DNA from: Prevotellaceae bacterium
Lineage (GTDB): Bacteria > Bacteroidota > Bacteroidia > Bacteroidales > Paludibacteraceae
Length of the DNA: 64,000 nt
Direction of reading: 5' to 3'
Assembly (NCBI GenBank): GCA_020636675.1
Contig: JACJXK010000007.1
Span: forward strand, 29,655 to 93,654
In this document: in pieces, positions 9,664-18,406 of the stretch
Layout of the letters: each line of letters starts with the position of its first letter
Position numbering within the stretch: position 1 is the first letter of the stretch
Notes under the pieces: generated by a model
Told to the model about the DNA's origin: nothing
Databases searched by the model: none
What the model saw: the letters and a program-made list of their open reading frames with translations, nothing else
Program-made: the position numbers and the translations under genes

Positions 9664-10674
9664 CTATTCTGGACAATCTTTGCATATTCCAGGCCGGCGA
9701 CCATACAACAGATCGCTCCGCAAGCCATTCGCCGTAACCGAAAACCAACAAGAAGAGAAGCCGGAATCAAAAACATTACCATAAGAACACTCCGCCTCCT
9801 TATCGAAACAGCAAGGAGCAAGAGACCCATCACAAGTCACCACACCCGCGCTCCACTGCCGCCAACAAAGTCCACGTCCTTTTCTTCTGGGGCGATAGCG
9901 GGTTCCATCATATACATAACGCGAATATCTTTCGTCACGAGGAGGCAGAAGCTCCGTCCGAGGATCATTTACATCATAAATCTGAGCTGTCTTTATCGTC
10001 GCCTTATCCACCCCCAACGTTTTTGCAAGAAGTTTAAATTCACCCACTTCATCCTCATTATGTCGGAAGACGATGAATTGAAGTTCTATCAGCGGACGAG
10101 CGGAACGACGGACGGATCTGGTCTCCACCAGACGGGATATGCCAGCCCGCACTCTTTCAAAATCGCCATTTCTACGATAAACAGAATAAGATGACGAGCG
10201 CACGCCATCCAAACTTATCACAATATGATCAAGACCAGACTCTACGATGCCATCGCACACTCTATCCGTCAAAAAATGCCCATTGGTGGATGTCGCCACA
10301 AAAACACCTTTCGACTTGGCATACGCCACCATCTTCAAAAAATCGGGATTCAACATAGGCTCCCCCTGAAAATAGAGAAACAGATGAATAAGTTCAGAAG
10401 AGACCTCATCCATCAGACATGAGAACGCAGGAAAAGAAAGGACACCTGTTTTTCTCTTCAACCGTCCGCTGCCCGTCACACATTCCGGGCAAGCGAGGTT
10501 ACATTTGTTCGTTGGCTCCACAGAGATGGAGAAAGGCATCGCCGACAGCACAAGCCTACGCCTCATCCTAGAAAAAAGGAATTGCATAGAGAGACGGCAT
10601 AGATTAAGACACCTCACCACCGTCAGATTCCTAGACAAAAAAAAGAAATATCGAATGAAAAAGATTACGGGCAT
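9664..10674 (-). CDS. Radical SAM protein with SPASM domain
   Basis: A 336-residue enzyme with the radical SAM CxxxCxxC motif in NKCNLACPECVTG and a C-terminal SPASM-type cysteine cluster (GLCWRQW, DGSLAPCCFD, and GICKDCPE). Such enzymes use a 4Fe-4S cluster and S-adenosylmethionine for radical chemistry, often on peptides or other small substrates. The N-terminus is hydrophobic and basic (MPVIFFIRYFFF). ATG 10674 is chosen over a TTG at 10686. No precursor peptide or partner gene is visible beside it, so the substrate is unknown. Its promoter box is at 10714-10721, divergent from the CDF transporter. Confidence 0.85.
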   Translation of the reverse strand: MPVIFFIRYFFFLSRNLTVVRCLNLCRLSMQFLFSRMRRRLVLSAMPFSISVEPTNKCNLACPECVTGSGRLKRKTGVLSFPAFSCLMDEVSSELIHLFLYFQGEPMLNPDFLKMVAYAKSKGVFVATSTNGHFLTDRVCDGIVESGLDHIVISLDGVRSSSYSVYRRNGDFERVRAGISRLVETRSVRRSARPLIELQFIVFRHNEDEVGEFKLLAKTLGVDKATIKTAQIYDVNDPRTELLPPRDERYSRYVYDGTRYRPRRKGRGLCWRQWSAGVVTCDGSLAPCCFDKEAECSYGNVFDSGFSSCWFSVTANGLRSDLLYGRRPGICKDCPE

Positions 10675-10713
10675 CAGAAAAATCAAAAATTAAATTACCT
10701 CACTTTCAGAACG

Positions 10714-10721
10714 CAAAGGTA
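10714..10721 (-). promoter_or_regulatory. -7 box TACCTTTG of the radical SAM gene
   Basis: Reading the minus strand, this matches TAnnTTTG exactly and lies 40 nt before the radical SAM start codon. It is only 13 nt from the oppositely directed -7 box of the CDF gene. Confidence 0.5.
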
Positions 10722-10733
10722 ACTCAACTTTCG

Positions 10734-10741
10734 TATCTTTG
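10734..10741 (+). promoter_or_regulatory. -7 box TATCTTTG of the CDF transporter gene
   Basis: Exact TAnnTTTG match, 17 nt before the ATG at 10759, so the leader is very short. It is back to back with the radical SAM promoter. Confidence 0.55.
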
Positions 10742-10758
10742 CAAAAAGCAATAAAAAC

Positions 10759-11679
10759 ATGGCACATCATCACGAACACGAAGAGGGACACCATCACCAC
10801 GTCCACAGTCACGAGATTTCATCTCTCAATTCGGCATTCATCTTAGGAATCATACTAAACTCCGCCTTTGTGATTTTCGAATTTGCGGCGGGTTTCTTTT
10901 ACAACTCTCTAGGCCTCCTATCCGACGCCGGCCACAACCTAAGTGATGTGGCCAGTCTGATATTGGCTCTTCTCGCCTTCCGTCTGACCAAAGCGCACAC
11001 CAACAAACAATACACCTACGGATACAAAAAAAGCTCGATACTCGTATCTCTCCTTAACGCAGTCATCCTATTGACTGCCGTAGGCATGATTATAATGGAG
11101 AGTATAGAGAAGCTCTTATCCCCACAACCAGTAGAAGGCAATGTGATTGCCTGGGTTGCCGCCATCGGCGTCGTCATCAACGCAGCGACCGCATGGCTAT
11201 TCATGAAGGACAAAGAGAAGGACCTGAATGTGAAAGGAGCCTACCTGCACATGGCAGCAGACGCCTTGGTCTCCGTCGGAGTGTTAATCTCCGGAATCAT
11301 CATCGTCCATACCGGATGGTATGTCATAGATCCAATAATAGGGCTCGCAGTAGCCGGAGTGATCATCTACTCCACATGGGGACTCCTACATGACAGTCTG
11401 AGACTATCATTAGACGGCGTTCCCGCGAACATAGACCCCGACTGCGTCTCCAAAGAGATACAGTCAATAGAAGGGGTAAGCAGCATGCACCATCTTCACA
11501 TCTGGGCCATAAGCACCACAGAAAATGCAATGACCACCCACATCGTCATTTCAGACATTGCAAAGATGGAGGCGATAAAACATGAGATACGCCATCGCTT
11601 GGAGCACCTCAACATCCATCATGTTACACTTGAATTTGAGAAAGAGGGATGCCATTGCGAGGAGGAAGAGTGCAGATGA
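10759..11679 (+). CDS. Cation diffusion facilitator (CDF) family metal exporter
   Basis: A 306-residue inner-membrane protein that should export Zn2+ or similar divalent metals by proton antiport. It begins with a His-rich tail (HHHEHEEGHHHHVHSHE) typical of zinc CDFs, then about six membrane helices with the metal-site motifs SDAGHNLSDVAS and HMAADALVS (HxxxD), and a cytoplasmic C-terminal domain with MHHLHIWAIS. The extreme C-terminus is Cys- and Glu-rich (CHCEEEECR), an extra potential metal ligand. It is monocistronic by appearance, with its own promoter 17 nt upstream. Zinc is the most likely substrate by family; the sequence alone does not prove it. Confidence 0.93.
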   Translation: MAHHHEHEEGHHHHVHSHEISSLNSAFILGIILNSAFVIFEFAAGFFYNSLGLLSDAGHNLSDVASLILALLAFRLTKAHTNKQYTYGYKKSSILVSLLNAVILLTAVGMIIMESIEKLLSPQPVEGNVIAWVAAIGVVINAATAWLFMKDKEKDLNVKGAYLHMAADALVSVGVLISGIIIVHTGWYVIDPIIGLAVAGVIIYSTWGLLHDSLRLSLDGVPANIDPDCVSKEIQSIEGVSSMHHLHIWAISTTENAMTTHIVISDIAKMEAIKHEIRHRLEHLNIHHVTLEFEKEGCHCEEEECR

Positions 11680-11838
11680 CTTCGTCCATCCATTTTTTCA
11701 GCTAACACCCTAACTAATAAAGCGATGTTTCTGGCATCAATTTAGAGCGAGAAAGTCCATTTTCCTTCCGATTTGTATTTTTATGTAGTTTTTATGAAAA
11801 AGGGAGCGAAAAATTTCACAACCAGAAGAAATGTTTCC

Positions 11839-11846
11839 TATTTTTG
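11839..11846 (+). promoter_or_regulatory. -7 box TATTTTTG of nhaD
   Basis: Exact TAnnTTTG match, giving an nhaD leader of roughly 100 nt. The leader contains a small inverted repeat (GGGAA/TTCCC near 11873-11887) but no riboswitch that I recognise. Confidence 0.5.
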
Positions 11847-11950
11847 CAAAGATTAACAAGGAGACGTTGAAGGGAAGTATTTCCCGTATCATTTTAATCA
11901 TACATCTCCGGAATCTGACGGCACAGACATTATAAAATATCTCATACACC

Positions 11951-13372
11951 ATGGTCATACTAATGATAACACTGTTCCTCGTAGGCTATACGTTTATAGC
12001 ATTGGAACATACTGTAAGAATCAACAAAGCGGCGAGCGCACTTCTTTTGGCTTCTCTTCTGTGGGCCATCTACATTTTCCACGCCCAAACATACCTGCCT
12101 GGCACCTTGGAGTTTTCCAATTATCTGAATGAGCATAAGGACTTGTCTCATTTCTCACTGGCAGAAAACATAGTACAGTTTGTAACCGGAGTTCAGATTA
12201 TAGAACACGTGGGCGATGTCGCTGAGATTATCTTCTTCCTGATGGGAGCCATGACCATTGTCGAACTAATAGACGTACACGGAGGGTTCTCCATCATAAC
12301 AGACAGGATAACAACCAAAGAGAAGAAAAAGCTACTTTGGATCCTATCGTTCATCACCTTCTTCATGTCTGCCATATTAGACAACCTCACCACCACAATC
12401 GTCATGGTGATGTTGCTCCGGAAGCTGGTAGCCAACTTCAAGGAACGGTGGTTGTTCTGTTGCGCCATCATCCTGGCCGCCAACAGCGGCGGTGCATTCT
12501 CTCCTATCGGCGACGTGACCACCATCATGCTTTGGGTGAAGGGTAACGTGACCACATCACACCTCATTCCAAACCTGATCGTACCATCACTGCTATCCAC
12601 ACTTGTTCCTATATTCATCATCAGCAGATTATTGAAAGGAAAGCTTACCCTGCGCGCCAAAAACATGGCGGCAACAACAGGGCTGCACGCATCACAATAC
12701 ATTACGGAGAAAGAGAGGAAGACCATCTTCATCTTCGGAGTGGGATGTCTTATCTTTGTTCCCATATTCAAATCCATCACCCACTTGCCTCCTTTCTTAG
12801 GCGTTCTGCTCGGACTAGGAGCATTATGGGTCTATACGGAAATAATGTATCACCACAAGAAACACGTGCCAGAGTCTGCGAAAGCAAGGATTTCTGTCGT
12901 GTTAGGACGGATAGACTTCACCACCATACTTTTCTTTCTCGGCATTCTGATGGCAGTGTCCGCACTCCAATGCGCCGGAGTTCTCCATAGCTTATCCCTG
13001 TTTCTACAAAAAGAGGTAGGCAACATATACGTCATCAATATCTTCATCGGCGTTCTTTCTTCCATCGTCGACAATGTTCCGCTGGTAGCAGGCGCAATGG
13101 GTATGTATGACATAGCCCATGCGGGCTGCCCACCCGAACTGATTCCATTCATGCAAGACGGAACATTTTGGATGTTTTTGGCTTATTGCGCAGGAGTTGG
13201 AGGCAGCATCCTCATTATCGGTTCAGCAGCCGGCGTAGTAGTCATGGGACTTGAGAAAATCGATTTCTTATGGTATTTCAAAAACATATCTCTCTTGGCC
13301 TTCACCGGCTACATCTGCGGAGCCTTGTTTTTCATCATCCAAGAAGAATTGATTTTTCCTCTTCTGAACTGA
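11951..13372 (+). CDS. nhaD: Sodium:proton antiporter NhaD
   Basis: A 473-residue polytopic membrane protein of the NhaD / ion transporter superfamily, exchanging Na+ (or Li+) for H+ and so important for pH and salt balance. Family features are the N-terminal FVTGVQIIEHVGDVAEIIFFLMGAMTIVELIDVHGGF region, SAILDNLTTTIVMVMLLRK, NSGGAFSPIGDVTTIMLW, and the C-terminal SSIVDNVPLVAGAMGMY. The ATG at 11951 begins directly at the first membrane helix; ATG 11963 is also possible. It is followed at once by a strong intrinsic terminator, so it is a single-gene transcript. Confidence 0.93.
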   Translation: MVILMITLFLVGYTFIALEHTVRINKAASALLLASLLWAIYIFHAQTYLPGTLEFSNYLNEHKDLSHFSLAENIVQFVTGVQIIEHVGDVAEIIFFLMGAMTIVELIDVHGGFSIITDRITTKEKKKLLWILSFITFFMSAILDNLTTTIVMVMLLRKLVANFKERWLFCCAIILAANSGGAFSPIGDVTTIMLWVKGNVTTSHLIPNLIVPSLLSTLVPIFIISRLLKGKLTLRAKNMAATTGLHASQYITEKERKTIFIFGVGCLIFVPIFKSITHLPPFLGVLLGLGALWVYTEIMYHHKKHVPESAKARISVVLGRIDFTTILFFLGILMAVSALQCAGVLHSLSLFLQKEVGNIYVINIFIGVLSSIVDNVPLVAGAMGMYDIAHAGCPPELIPFMQDGTFWMFLAYCAGVGGSILIIGSAAGVVVMGLEKIDFLWYFKNISLLAFTGYICGALFFIIQEELIFPLLN

Positions 13373-13396
13373 AATATAACCCACTAAAACATACAG

Positions 13397-13436
13397 AAGG
13401 CGGCATCTCAAACGAATTGGGATGCCGCCTTTTTTC
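13397..13436 (+). terminator. Intrinsic terminator of nhaD
   Basis: A 13-bp perfect stem (AAGGCGGCATCTC with GGGATGCCGCCTT) with a 9-nt loop followed by a run of T. It sits 25 nt after nhaD and 62 nt before the stop of the convergent ThiF-like gene. Confidence 0.9.
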
Positions 13437-13497
13437 TTATGTTCATTGAACTTCCTCTTAATTGTCGAGACACAAAGACATTGGATGAAGTTTTCTT

Positions 13498-14187
13498 TCA
13501 GATGGAAAATTCCGTCATCTCCATCGTAAACAAATCAATAGACAGCAACCTCCCGGTCAAAGAATCGCCGACTCCTGTCGCCACCTTGATGCATTCGATT
13601 GCCTCCAACGTGCCAACGACACCCGGCACAGGGCCAAGGACTCCCTTCAACTCCTTATTATCAGAGACGCCCTCTTTCGGAAAAAGATCGGAGTAACGCG
13701 CCCCCCCCTTGTAATTAAAGACAGAGACCTGACCTCTAAACTCTCCAACACTACCATAAATATATGGTTTGCCAAGACAGCAAGAGACCTCGTCCATCAA
13801 ATATCTGGTTTCGTAATTGTCACAACCATCAACAATAATATCATATCGGGAAAGCAAACTTACAGCATTTTCTTCCGTAAACCGGGAGGGATATACATCC
13901 ATCCTTATCTGCGAATTAAGGGCAGACAGACGCCTTTGGGCGCACTCCACTTTCAGGCAACCCACTTCCGACTCCGCATACAGGACTTGACGCTGAAGGT
14001 TGGATTCAGACACGATATCGGCATCTACCAACCCCAGCCGGCCAACCCCAGCCGCAGCCAGATACAGGGCAATAGGAGAGCCAAGACCTCCAACTCCAAC
14101 AAGCAAGACCTTCGCTTCCGATAACTTCTCCTGCGCTTCTACGCCAAACGAAGGCAACATTTGCTGACGCACATAACGGCTTTCCAT
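13498..14187 (-). CDS. ThiF/MoeB/HesA-family adenylyltransferase
   Basis: A 229-residue E1-like enzyme that would adenylate the C-terminal Gly-Gly of a sulfur carrier such as ThiS. The nucleotide-binding motif VLLVGVGGLGSPIALYLAAAGVG is at about residues 28-50, followed by LVDADIVSESNLQRQ and DGCDNYETRYLMDE. Unlike E. coli ThiF, the zinc-binding CxxC pairs are missing (the CYRCLFP position reads RYSDLFP) and the position of the cysteine that forms the ThiS acyl-disulfide appears to be Lys (SDNKELKG). It closes an apparent parC-tonB-aroK-thiF operon, 10 nt after aroK. ThiS is encoded 46 kb away; a MoeB-type or other partner cannot be excluded. Confidence 0.85.
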   Translation of the reverse strand: MESRYVRQQMLPSFGVEAQEKLSEAKVLLVGVGGLGSPIALYLAAAGVGRLGLVDADIVSESNLQRQVLYAESEVGCLKVECAQRRLSALNSQIRMDVYPSRFTEENAVSLLSRYDIIVDGCDNYETRYLMDEVSCCLGKPYIYGSVGEFRGQVSVFNYKGGARYSDLFPKEGVSDNKELKGVLGPVPGVVGTLEAIECIKVATGVGDSLTGRLLSIDLFTMEMTEFSI

Positions 14188-14197
14188 ATCAAATTTT

Positions 14198-14698
14198 CTA
14201 TCTCAGTAATTTATCAAAAAGCACATCCGTATCATCCCGTGAATCCATGACATACTTTGCCTTGGAATAGAACGGCTCCCGTTTCGACAGGCTATCCTTA
14301 ATATAAGCCAACATCTCCTCATCCGTTTTGTCTCTCAACAATGGTCTGTCCTGTTTTGCCTTGCGCAGGTAAGAGAATAAATCTTCTGCCGAGGCTTTCA
14401 GATAGATGGTATCTCCACAACTGTTCATCTTATCCATATTGTCGAAGAAACAAGCGGCACCGCCTCCCGTCGAAATAACCACATCCTCAAATTCGGAGAT
14501 TTCAACAAGCATACTCCGCTCCATCTTTCTGAATTCATCCTCACCCTTCTCCTTAAACAATTGAGAAACGGTCTTGAAAAAACGCATTTCTATATATTGG
14601 TCAAGATCAATGAAATCCAGACCATATTTTTTTGCTATCCTTTTACCCGTGGTTGTTTTGCCACAACCCATATAACCAATCAAAAATAATCGTTTCAT
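14198..14698 (-). CDS. aroK: Shikimate kinase
   Basis: AroK phosphorylates shikimate at the 3-hydroxyl with ATP, the fifth step to chorismate. The 166-residue protein has the P-loop GYMGCGKTTTGK at residues 8-19, the LDQYIEMR shikimate-contact region, the STGGGAA motif, and the RPLL lid. The length is normal for AroK. It lies 10 nt before the ThiF-like gene and 45 nt after the TonB-C gene, all on the minus strand. Confidence 0.95.
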   Translation of the reverse strand: MKRLFLIGYMGCGKTTTGKRIAKKYGLDFIDLDQYIEMRFFKTVSQLFKEKGEDEFRKMERSMLVEISEFEDVVISTGGGAACFFDNMDKMNSCGDTIYLKASAEDLFSYLRKAKQDRPLLRDKTDEEMLAYIKDSLSKREPFYSKAKYVMDSRDDTDVLFDKLLR

Positions 14699-14743
14699 GA
14701 TCTTTTTAGTTAAAACGAAGGAACTAACATCGGATGAAAATAG

Positions 14744-15334
14744 TCACCAATTTTCATAATCGTCCACATTATAATATTCCTCCTCCACCTTTTTCTTCAG
14801 CGTGTTCTTGGTGAAATAGACAGGAATCAGCAAGGCCACCTTTACACGCTCCCCATTAATGGCGCCCGGCTTGAAAACAGGCAGGTTCTGCATGATACGC
14901 AGTGCCTCCATATCATATGCCTCATTGACAGACTGCACCACTTCTTGGCGTGTTGGCCGTCCACATCGATCCACCACAACCTGCACGTAAACGATGCCTT
15001 TAGGCCTATATATAATACTATCCGAATCTGGCGTTGGCCCCGGCGTGATGGAATCAACCACATCCGGATATTCTACATTCGAGAAGACAAAACGCGTCAA
15101 CTGGACATCACCTCCACCCGGAAATTCGGGCAGATTCAGCTCCTTAGGCCATTTTTGGGGATATGTTCCTCCATATATTGGCGACTCCTGATTGTCAATG
15201 CAACCAGGATAAAGGGCTTCATACTGACTCAGATATTCGAATTGAGCAGAGACTTGACCCACATTTAGGAGAACGAAAGCTAGGCACATACATACCATTA
15301 TCATTCTTTTCCTGAAAAAAGTCATATTCTTCAT
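14744..15334 (-). CDS. TonB C-terminal domain (energy transducer-like) protein
   Basis: A 196-residue protein with a signal peptide or N-terminal anchor (residues about 8-31, VCMCLAFVLLNVGQVSA) and a C-terminal TonB_C fold: IVYVQVVVDRCGRPTRQEVVQSVNEAYDMEALRIM, then NLPVFKPGAINGERVKVALLIPVYF. TonB_C domains in this phylum either couple the proton motive force to SusC-type transporters or act in unknown envelope roles. It lacks a long Pro-rich periplasmic spacer and the N-terminus looks cleavable, so it may not be a complete classical TonB. It starts 22 nt after parC. Confidence 0.82.
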   Translation of the reverse strand: MKNMTFFRKRMIMVCMCLAFVLLNVGQVSAQFEYLSQYEALYPGCIDNQESPIYGGTYPQKWPKELNLPEFPGGGDVQLTRFVFSNVEYPDVVDSITPGPTPDSDSIIYRPKGIVYVQVVVDRCGRPTRQEVVQSVNEAYDMEALRIMQNLPVFKPGAINGERVKVALLIPVYFTKNTLKKKVEEEYYNVDDYENW

Positions 15335-15356
15335 TTATCCGTCAAGTTTATTGTTT

Positions 15357-18005
15357 CTAGAACAGTTTCATTTGTCCAATTTCATCATCATCGTCACCTT
15401 CTACATCCGTATCATCAACCACCTCCACCTTCGGAGGTTCTGGAACTCGGATTGGTTCTATCTCTTCTATCCGGCTAATCTCCCATGTATGGATACGTTT
15501 ACCCTTCGCCTTCAATCCCTTCACTCCGATAAACTCATCCACATCAATCACAAGCGGATCACGATACTGGTCCAGCCCACCAAAAGTGACCTTAATTCTC
15601 GGATAAACAGTATCGGTTATCAAGATAAGAGACGACTTTTCGTTCTCTCCCAAGAAATCCACCGGTTTTTTCGTCATCTCGAACTGGAACCTCTTTAGGT
15701 AATCATAACCCGCATCGGCATCAAACAGGGCAACAGACCACACTTTGTCCGGATCATACTTCTCCACAAAACGCACCGTCTCGTCAAAATGGTTCGTATC
15801 ATCAAACGTCGTGATATAATACGTACCCTTGTTTGTCACCACCAGAAGCTGATCTTCAGGCTGGAACTCACCCAACAAGACACCTCGTCCATCGTAGTTA
15901 AGTCTTAGTACGTCTTTATCAAACCATACCATACGGCCTCCCAACGTAGAAGTACCCTTCTGCTTCAAAGCTATCTTCAGAACTTCATTCTTGGTCAATA
16001 TATTTCCCATCGACTGACGACCCTTTATGGCAATCTCACTGAAATCGCGTTCAAAAGAGGTCACCTTCAATCTCAACTTCGGTTTCAGCGTCACTTTGAC
16101 GACTTCTGCCTCTGCATTGGCGTTGGCTGAGAAATATAGGATACGGGAACCCTCCTTTCCTTGCGATATGTCATACTCCTTGTCTCTTGTAACTCCCGTC
16201 ACCGCAAAACGTTTCATATAGGCAGCACCAGCCCTTCCATCTCTATATACAGTATTATAGATGGTCCTCTTGTCGTTTTTCTTAAAGACGCTGAGATACA
16301 TGATATTTTTGCCCACATAGAGTTTGTCGGCAACTTTTATGACCTTATATTTCCCATCTTTGAAAAAGACGATGACGTCGTCCATATCCGAGCAGCTACA
16401 AACAAACTCATCCTTCTTCAGTCCTGTTCCGATGAAACCCTCGTCTCTGTTGACATACAGCTTCTCGTTAGCCTCCACCACTTTGGCCGCATTGATGGTT
16501 TCAAAATTCCTGACCTCCGTCAGTCGAGGATGTTGGTCTCCATATTTACGTTTCAATGATTGGAACCAAGCGATGGCATAATCTACCAAATGCTCCAAGT
16601 TATAGTCTATGTCGGCTATCTGCTGACGAAGTGAGGCTATCTGTTCTTCCGACTTATCGGACTCAAACTTCAGAATCCGCTTCATCTTAATTTCCAAAAG
16701 CCTCAATATATCCTCTCTCGTAACATCCCGAACAAAAAACTTACGGTAAGGGAGCAGTCGGTTGTCAATATGCCCGATTACCTCATCCACACTCTTTCCT
16801 TCCTCAAACTTCTTATCCTTATATATCCTCTCCTCTATGAATATCTTCTCTAACGAGCAGAAGTTCAACTGCTCCAGGAGTTCCGCCTTCTGAATCTCCA
16901 ACTCATCATGAAGCAGACGCTTCGTGCGGTCTACCGAGATGCGTAGCACATCGCTCACATTGGTAAACTTAGGCTTATCCTCCGTTATGACACAACAATT
17001 GGGAGATATGCTCACTTCACAATCCGTAAAGGCATACAACGCATCAATGGTCTTGTCTGAGGAGGTTTTCTCGGACAGATGAATCACAATCTCCACGTTG
17101 GCAGCGGTATTGTCATCCACCTTCTTTATGTTTATCTTCCCCTTTTCATTAGCCTTTATAATAGATTCAATGACAGTTCCCGCCGTTTTGCCAAAGGGAA
17201 TGTCATTGATGACAAGCGTCTTATTGTCAATTTTCGTGATACGGGCCCGGATACGGACACTACCACCACGTTCTCCATCATTATATTTGGAGACATCGAC
17301 CATTCCCCCCGTAAGGAAATCGGGATAAAGGATAAAGTCATCCCCATGCAGATAAGACACCGCCGCATCAATAATCTCATTGAAGTTATGCGGCAATATC
17401 TTCGAAGAAAGACCCACCGCAATACCCTCCACACCCTGCGCCAAAAGCAACGGAAACTTGACAGGAAGCGTGACCGGTTCCTTATTCCTTCCATCATACG
17501 AGGCTTTCCATTCCGTTATCTTAGGATTAAAAACAACATCCAACGCAAATTTAGAGAGTCTGGCTTCTATGTAACGGGGAGCAGCAGCGCTATCACCAGT
17601 CAGGATATTACCCCAGTTTCCCTGACAATCGATCAGCAAATCCTTCTGTCCCAACTGCACCAACGCATCACCTATAGACGCATCGCCATGAGGGTGAAAC
17701 TGCATGGTATGACCCACAATGTTGGCCACCTTATTATAACGCCCGTCGTCCAATCGTTTCATAGAGTGGAGTATGCGCCGCTGCACAGGCTTCAAACCAT
17801 CATCCAAATGGGGTACGGCACGCTCCAATATGACATAGGAGGCATAGTCGAGGAACCAGCTTTGGTACATGCCCGAAAGTTGGTATTTAACCTGCTCATC
17901 ATCCTTGGCCGGAATCTTATAGGAAGAGTGCTCCGTAGTCTCTTCACTCTGGATATCTTCCGATTCCGGATTCTCTATTTCGTCGTTATTATCCTCTTTT
18001 GACAT
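15357..18005 (-). CDS. parC: DNA topoisomerase IV subunit A (ParC-type; gyrase A family)
   Basis: An 882-residue type IIA topoisomerase subunit that cuts and rejoins DNA to decatenate daughter chromosomes. The breakage-reunion domain has ERAVPHLDDGLKPVQRRIL and the active-site tyrosine in AAPRYIEARLS at about residue 145. The N-terminus is acidic. The C-terminal half is long but lacks an obvious GyrA box, which is why ParC is favoured over GyrA; parE is not in the window. ATG 18005 (MSKEDNND) is preferred over an upstream in-frame ATG that would add an unrelated hydrophobic stretch. It leads a four-gene minus-strand cluster. Confidence 0.9.
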   Translation of the reverse strand: MSKEDNNDEIENPESEDIQSEETTEHSSYKIPAKDDEQVKYQLSGMYQSWFLDYASYVILERAVPHLDDGLKPVQRRILHSMKRLDDGRYNKVANIVGHTMQFHPHGDASIGDALVQLGQKDLLIDCQGNWGNILTGDSAAAPRYIEARLSKFALDVVFNPKITEWKASYDGRNKEPVTLPVKFPLLLAQGVEGIAVGLSSKILPHNFNEIIDAAVSYLHGDDFILYPDFLTGGMVDVSKYNDGERGGSVRIRARITKIDNKTLVINDIPFGKTAGTVIESIIKANEKGKINIKKVDDNTAANVEIVIHLSEKTSSDKTIDALYAFTDCEVSISPNCCVITEDKPKFTNVSDVLRISVDRTKRLLHDELEIQKAELLEQLNFCSLEKIFIEERIYKDKKFEEGKSVDEVIGHIDNRLLPYRKFFVRDVTREDILRLLEIKMKRILKFESDKSEEQIASLRQQIADIDYNLEHLVDYAIAWFQSLKRKYGDQHPRLTEVRNFETINAAKVVEANEKLYVNRDEGFIGTGLKKDEFVCSCSDMDDVIVFFKDGKYKVIKVADKLYVGKNIMYLSVFKKNDKRTIYNTVYRDGRAGAAYMKRFAVTGVTRDKEYDISQGKEGSRILYFSANANAEAEVVKVTLKPKLRLKVTSFERDFSEIAIKGRQSMGNILTKNEVLKIALKQKGTSTLGGRMVWFDKDVLRLNYDGRGVLLGEFQPEDQLLVVTNKGTYYITTFDDTNHFDETVRFVEKYDPDKVWSVALFDADAGYDYLKRFQFEMTKKPVDFLGENEKSSLILITDTVYPRIKVTFGGLDQYRDPLVIDVDEFIGVKGLKAKGKRIHTWEISRIEEIEPIRVPEPPKVEVVDDTDVEGDDDDEIGQMKLF

Positions 18006-18165
18006 TCTATGTGTTTTTTGAATTGATATACGATGCCGACACAGCAAACCAAGGAGCAATAAGAAGGAACCCCCTGTTGCCGAAATCGGCATGTAAATAT
18101 ACAAAATCAGAATGAAAACAGGAATAAGAGGCAACGCATTACGGAGAAGAAAACAGTGATTTTAT

Positions 18166-18203
18166 AAAAAAGCAAAAGTCCAAAAGAATAAATTCCTTTG
18201 GAC
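18166..18203 (-). terminator. Terminator of the tRNA-Leu transcript
   Basis: On the minus strand a stem GTCCAAA/TTTGGAC with inner pairing is followed by TTTTGCTTTTTT. It starts 5 nt after the tRNA 3' end, separating the tRNA from parC. Confidence 0.7.
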
Positions 18204-18207
18204 TTTG

Positions 18208-18289
18208 TGCGGATGACGGGACTCGAACCCACACGTCTCTCGACACTAGATCCTAAGTCTAGCGCGGCTACCAATTACGCCACATCCGC
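18208..18289 (-). tRNA. tRNA-Leu (anticodon TAG)
   Basis: Reading the minus strand, 5' GCGGATG and 3' CATCCGC form the acceptor stem with discriminator A. The anticodon arm is CTAGA-CTTAGGA-TCTAG with anticodon TAG (plus-strand 18253-18255). There is a long variable arm, as in class II leucine tRNAs, and a TGTGGGTTCGAGTCCCG T arm. CCA is not encoded. A TATCTTTG promoter box lies 19 nt upstream and a terminator follows. Confidence 0.97.
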
Positions 18290-18307
18290 CTTTCTTGGTT
18301 TGCGATG

Positions 18308-18315
18308 CAAAGATA
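18308..18315 (-). promoter_or_regulatory. -7 box TATCTTTG of tRNA-Leu
   Basis: Exact TAnnTTTG match on the minus strand, about 19 nt before the tRNA 5' end. Confidence 0.55.
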
Positions 18316-18346
18316 TGTGTTTTATTTTAGATATACAAAGGAAAAT

Positions 18347-18383
18347 AAAAAAAAGTGAGGTGTCCATTTTGGGCACCTCACTT
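18347..18383 (-). terminator. Terminator of the susC-susD-SGBP unit
   Basis: On the minus strand AAGTGAGGTGCCC pairs with GGACACCTCACTT around a short loop and is followed by eight T. It lies 24 nt after the stop of the glycan-binding lipoprotein gene and closes the unit. Confidence 0.9.
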
Positions 18384-18406
18384 AAATACACTATCACTTA
18401 ATTATC

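Noticed and set aside
17079..18002. 307-residue open frame on the plus strand opposite parC
   Set aside because: It is entirely antisense to a strongly conserved topoisomerase gene and its Arg/His-rich translation has no recognisable motif; open antisense frames of this size are expected by chance here.
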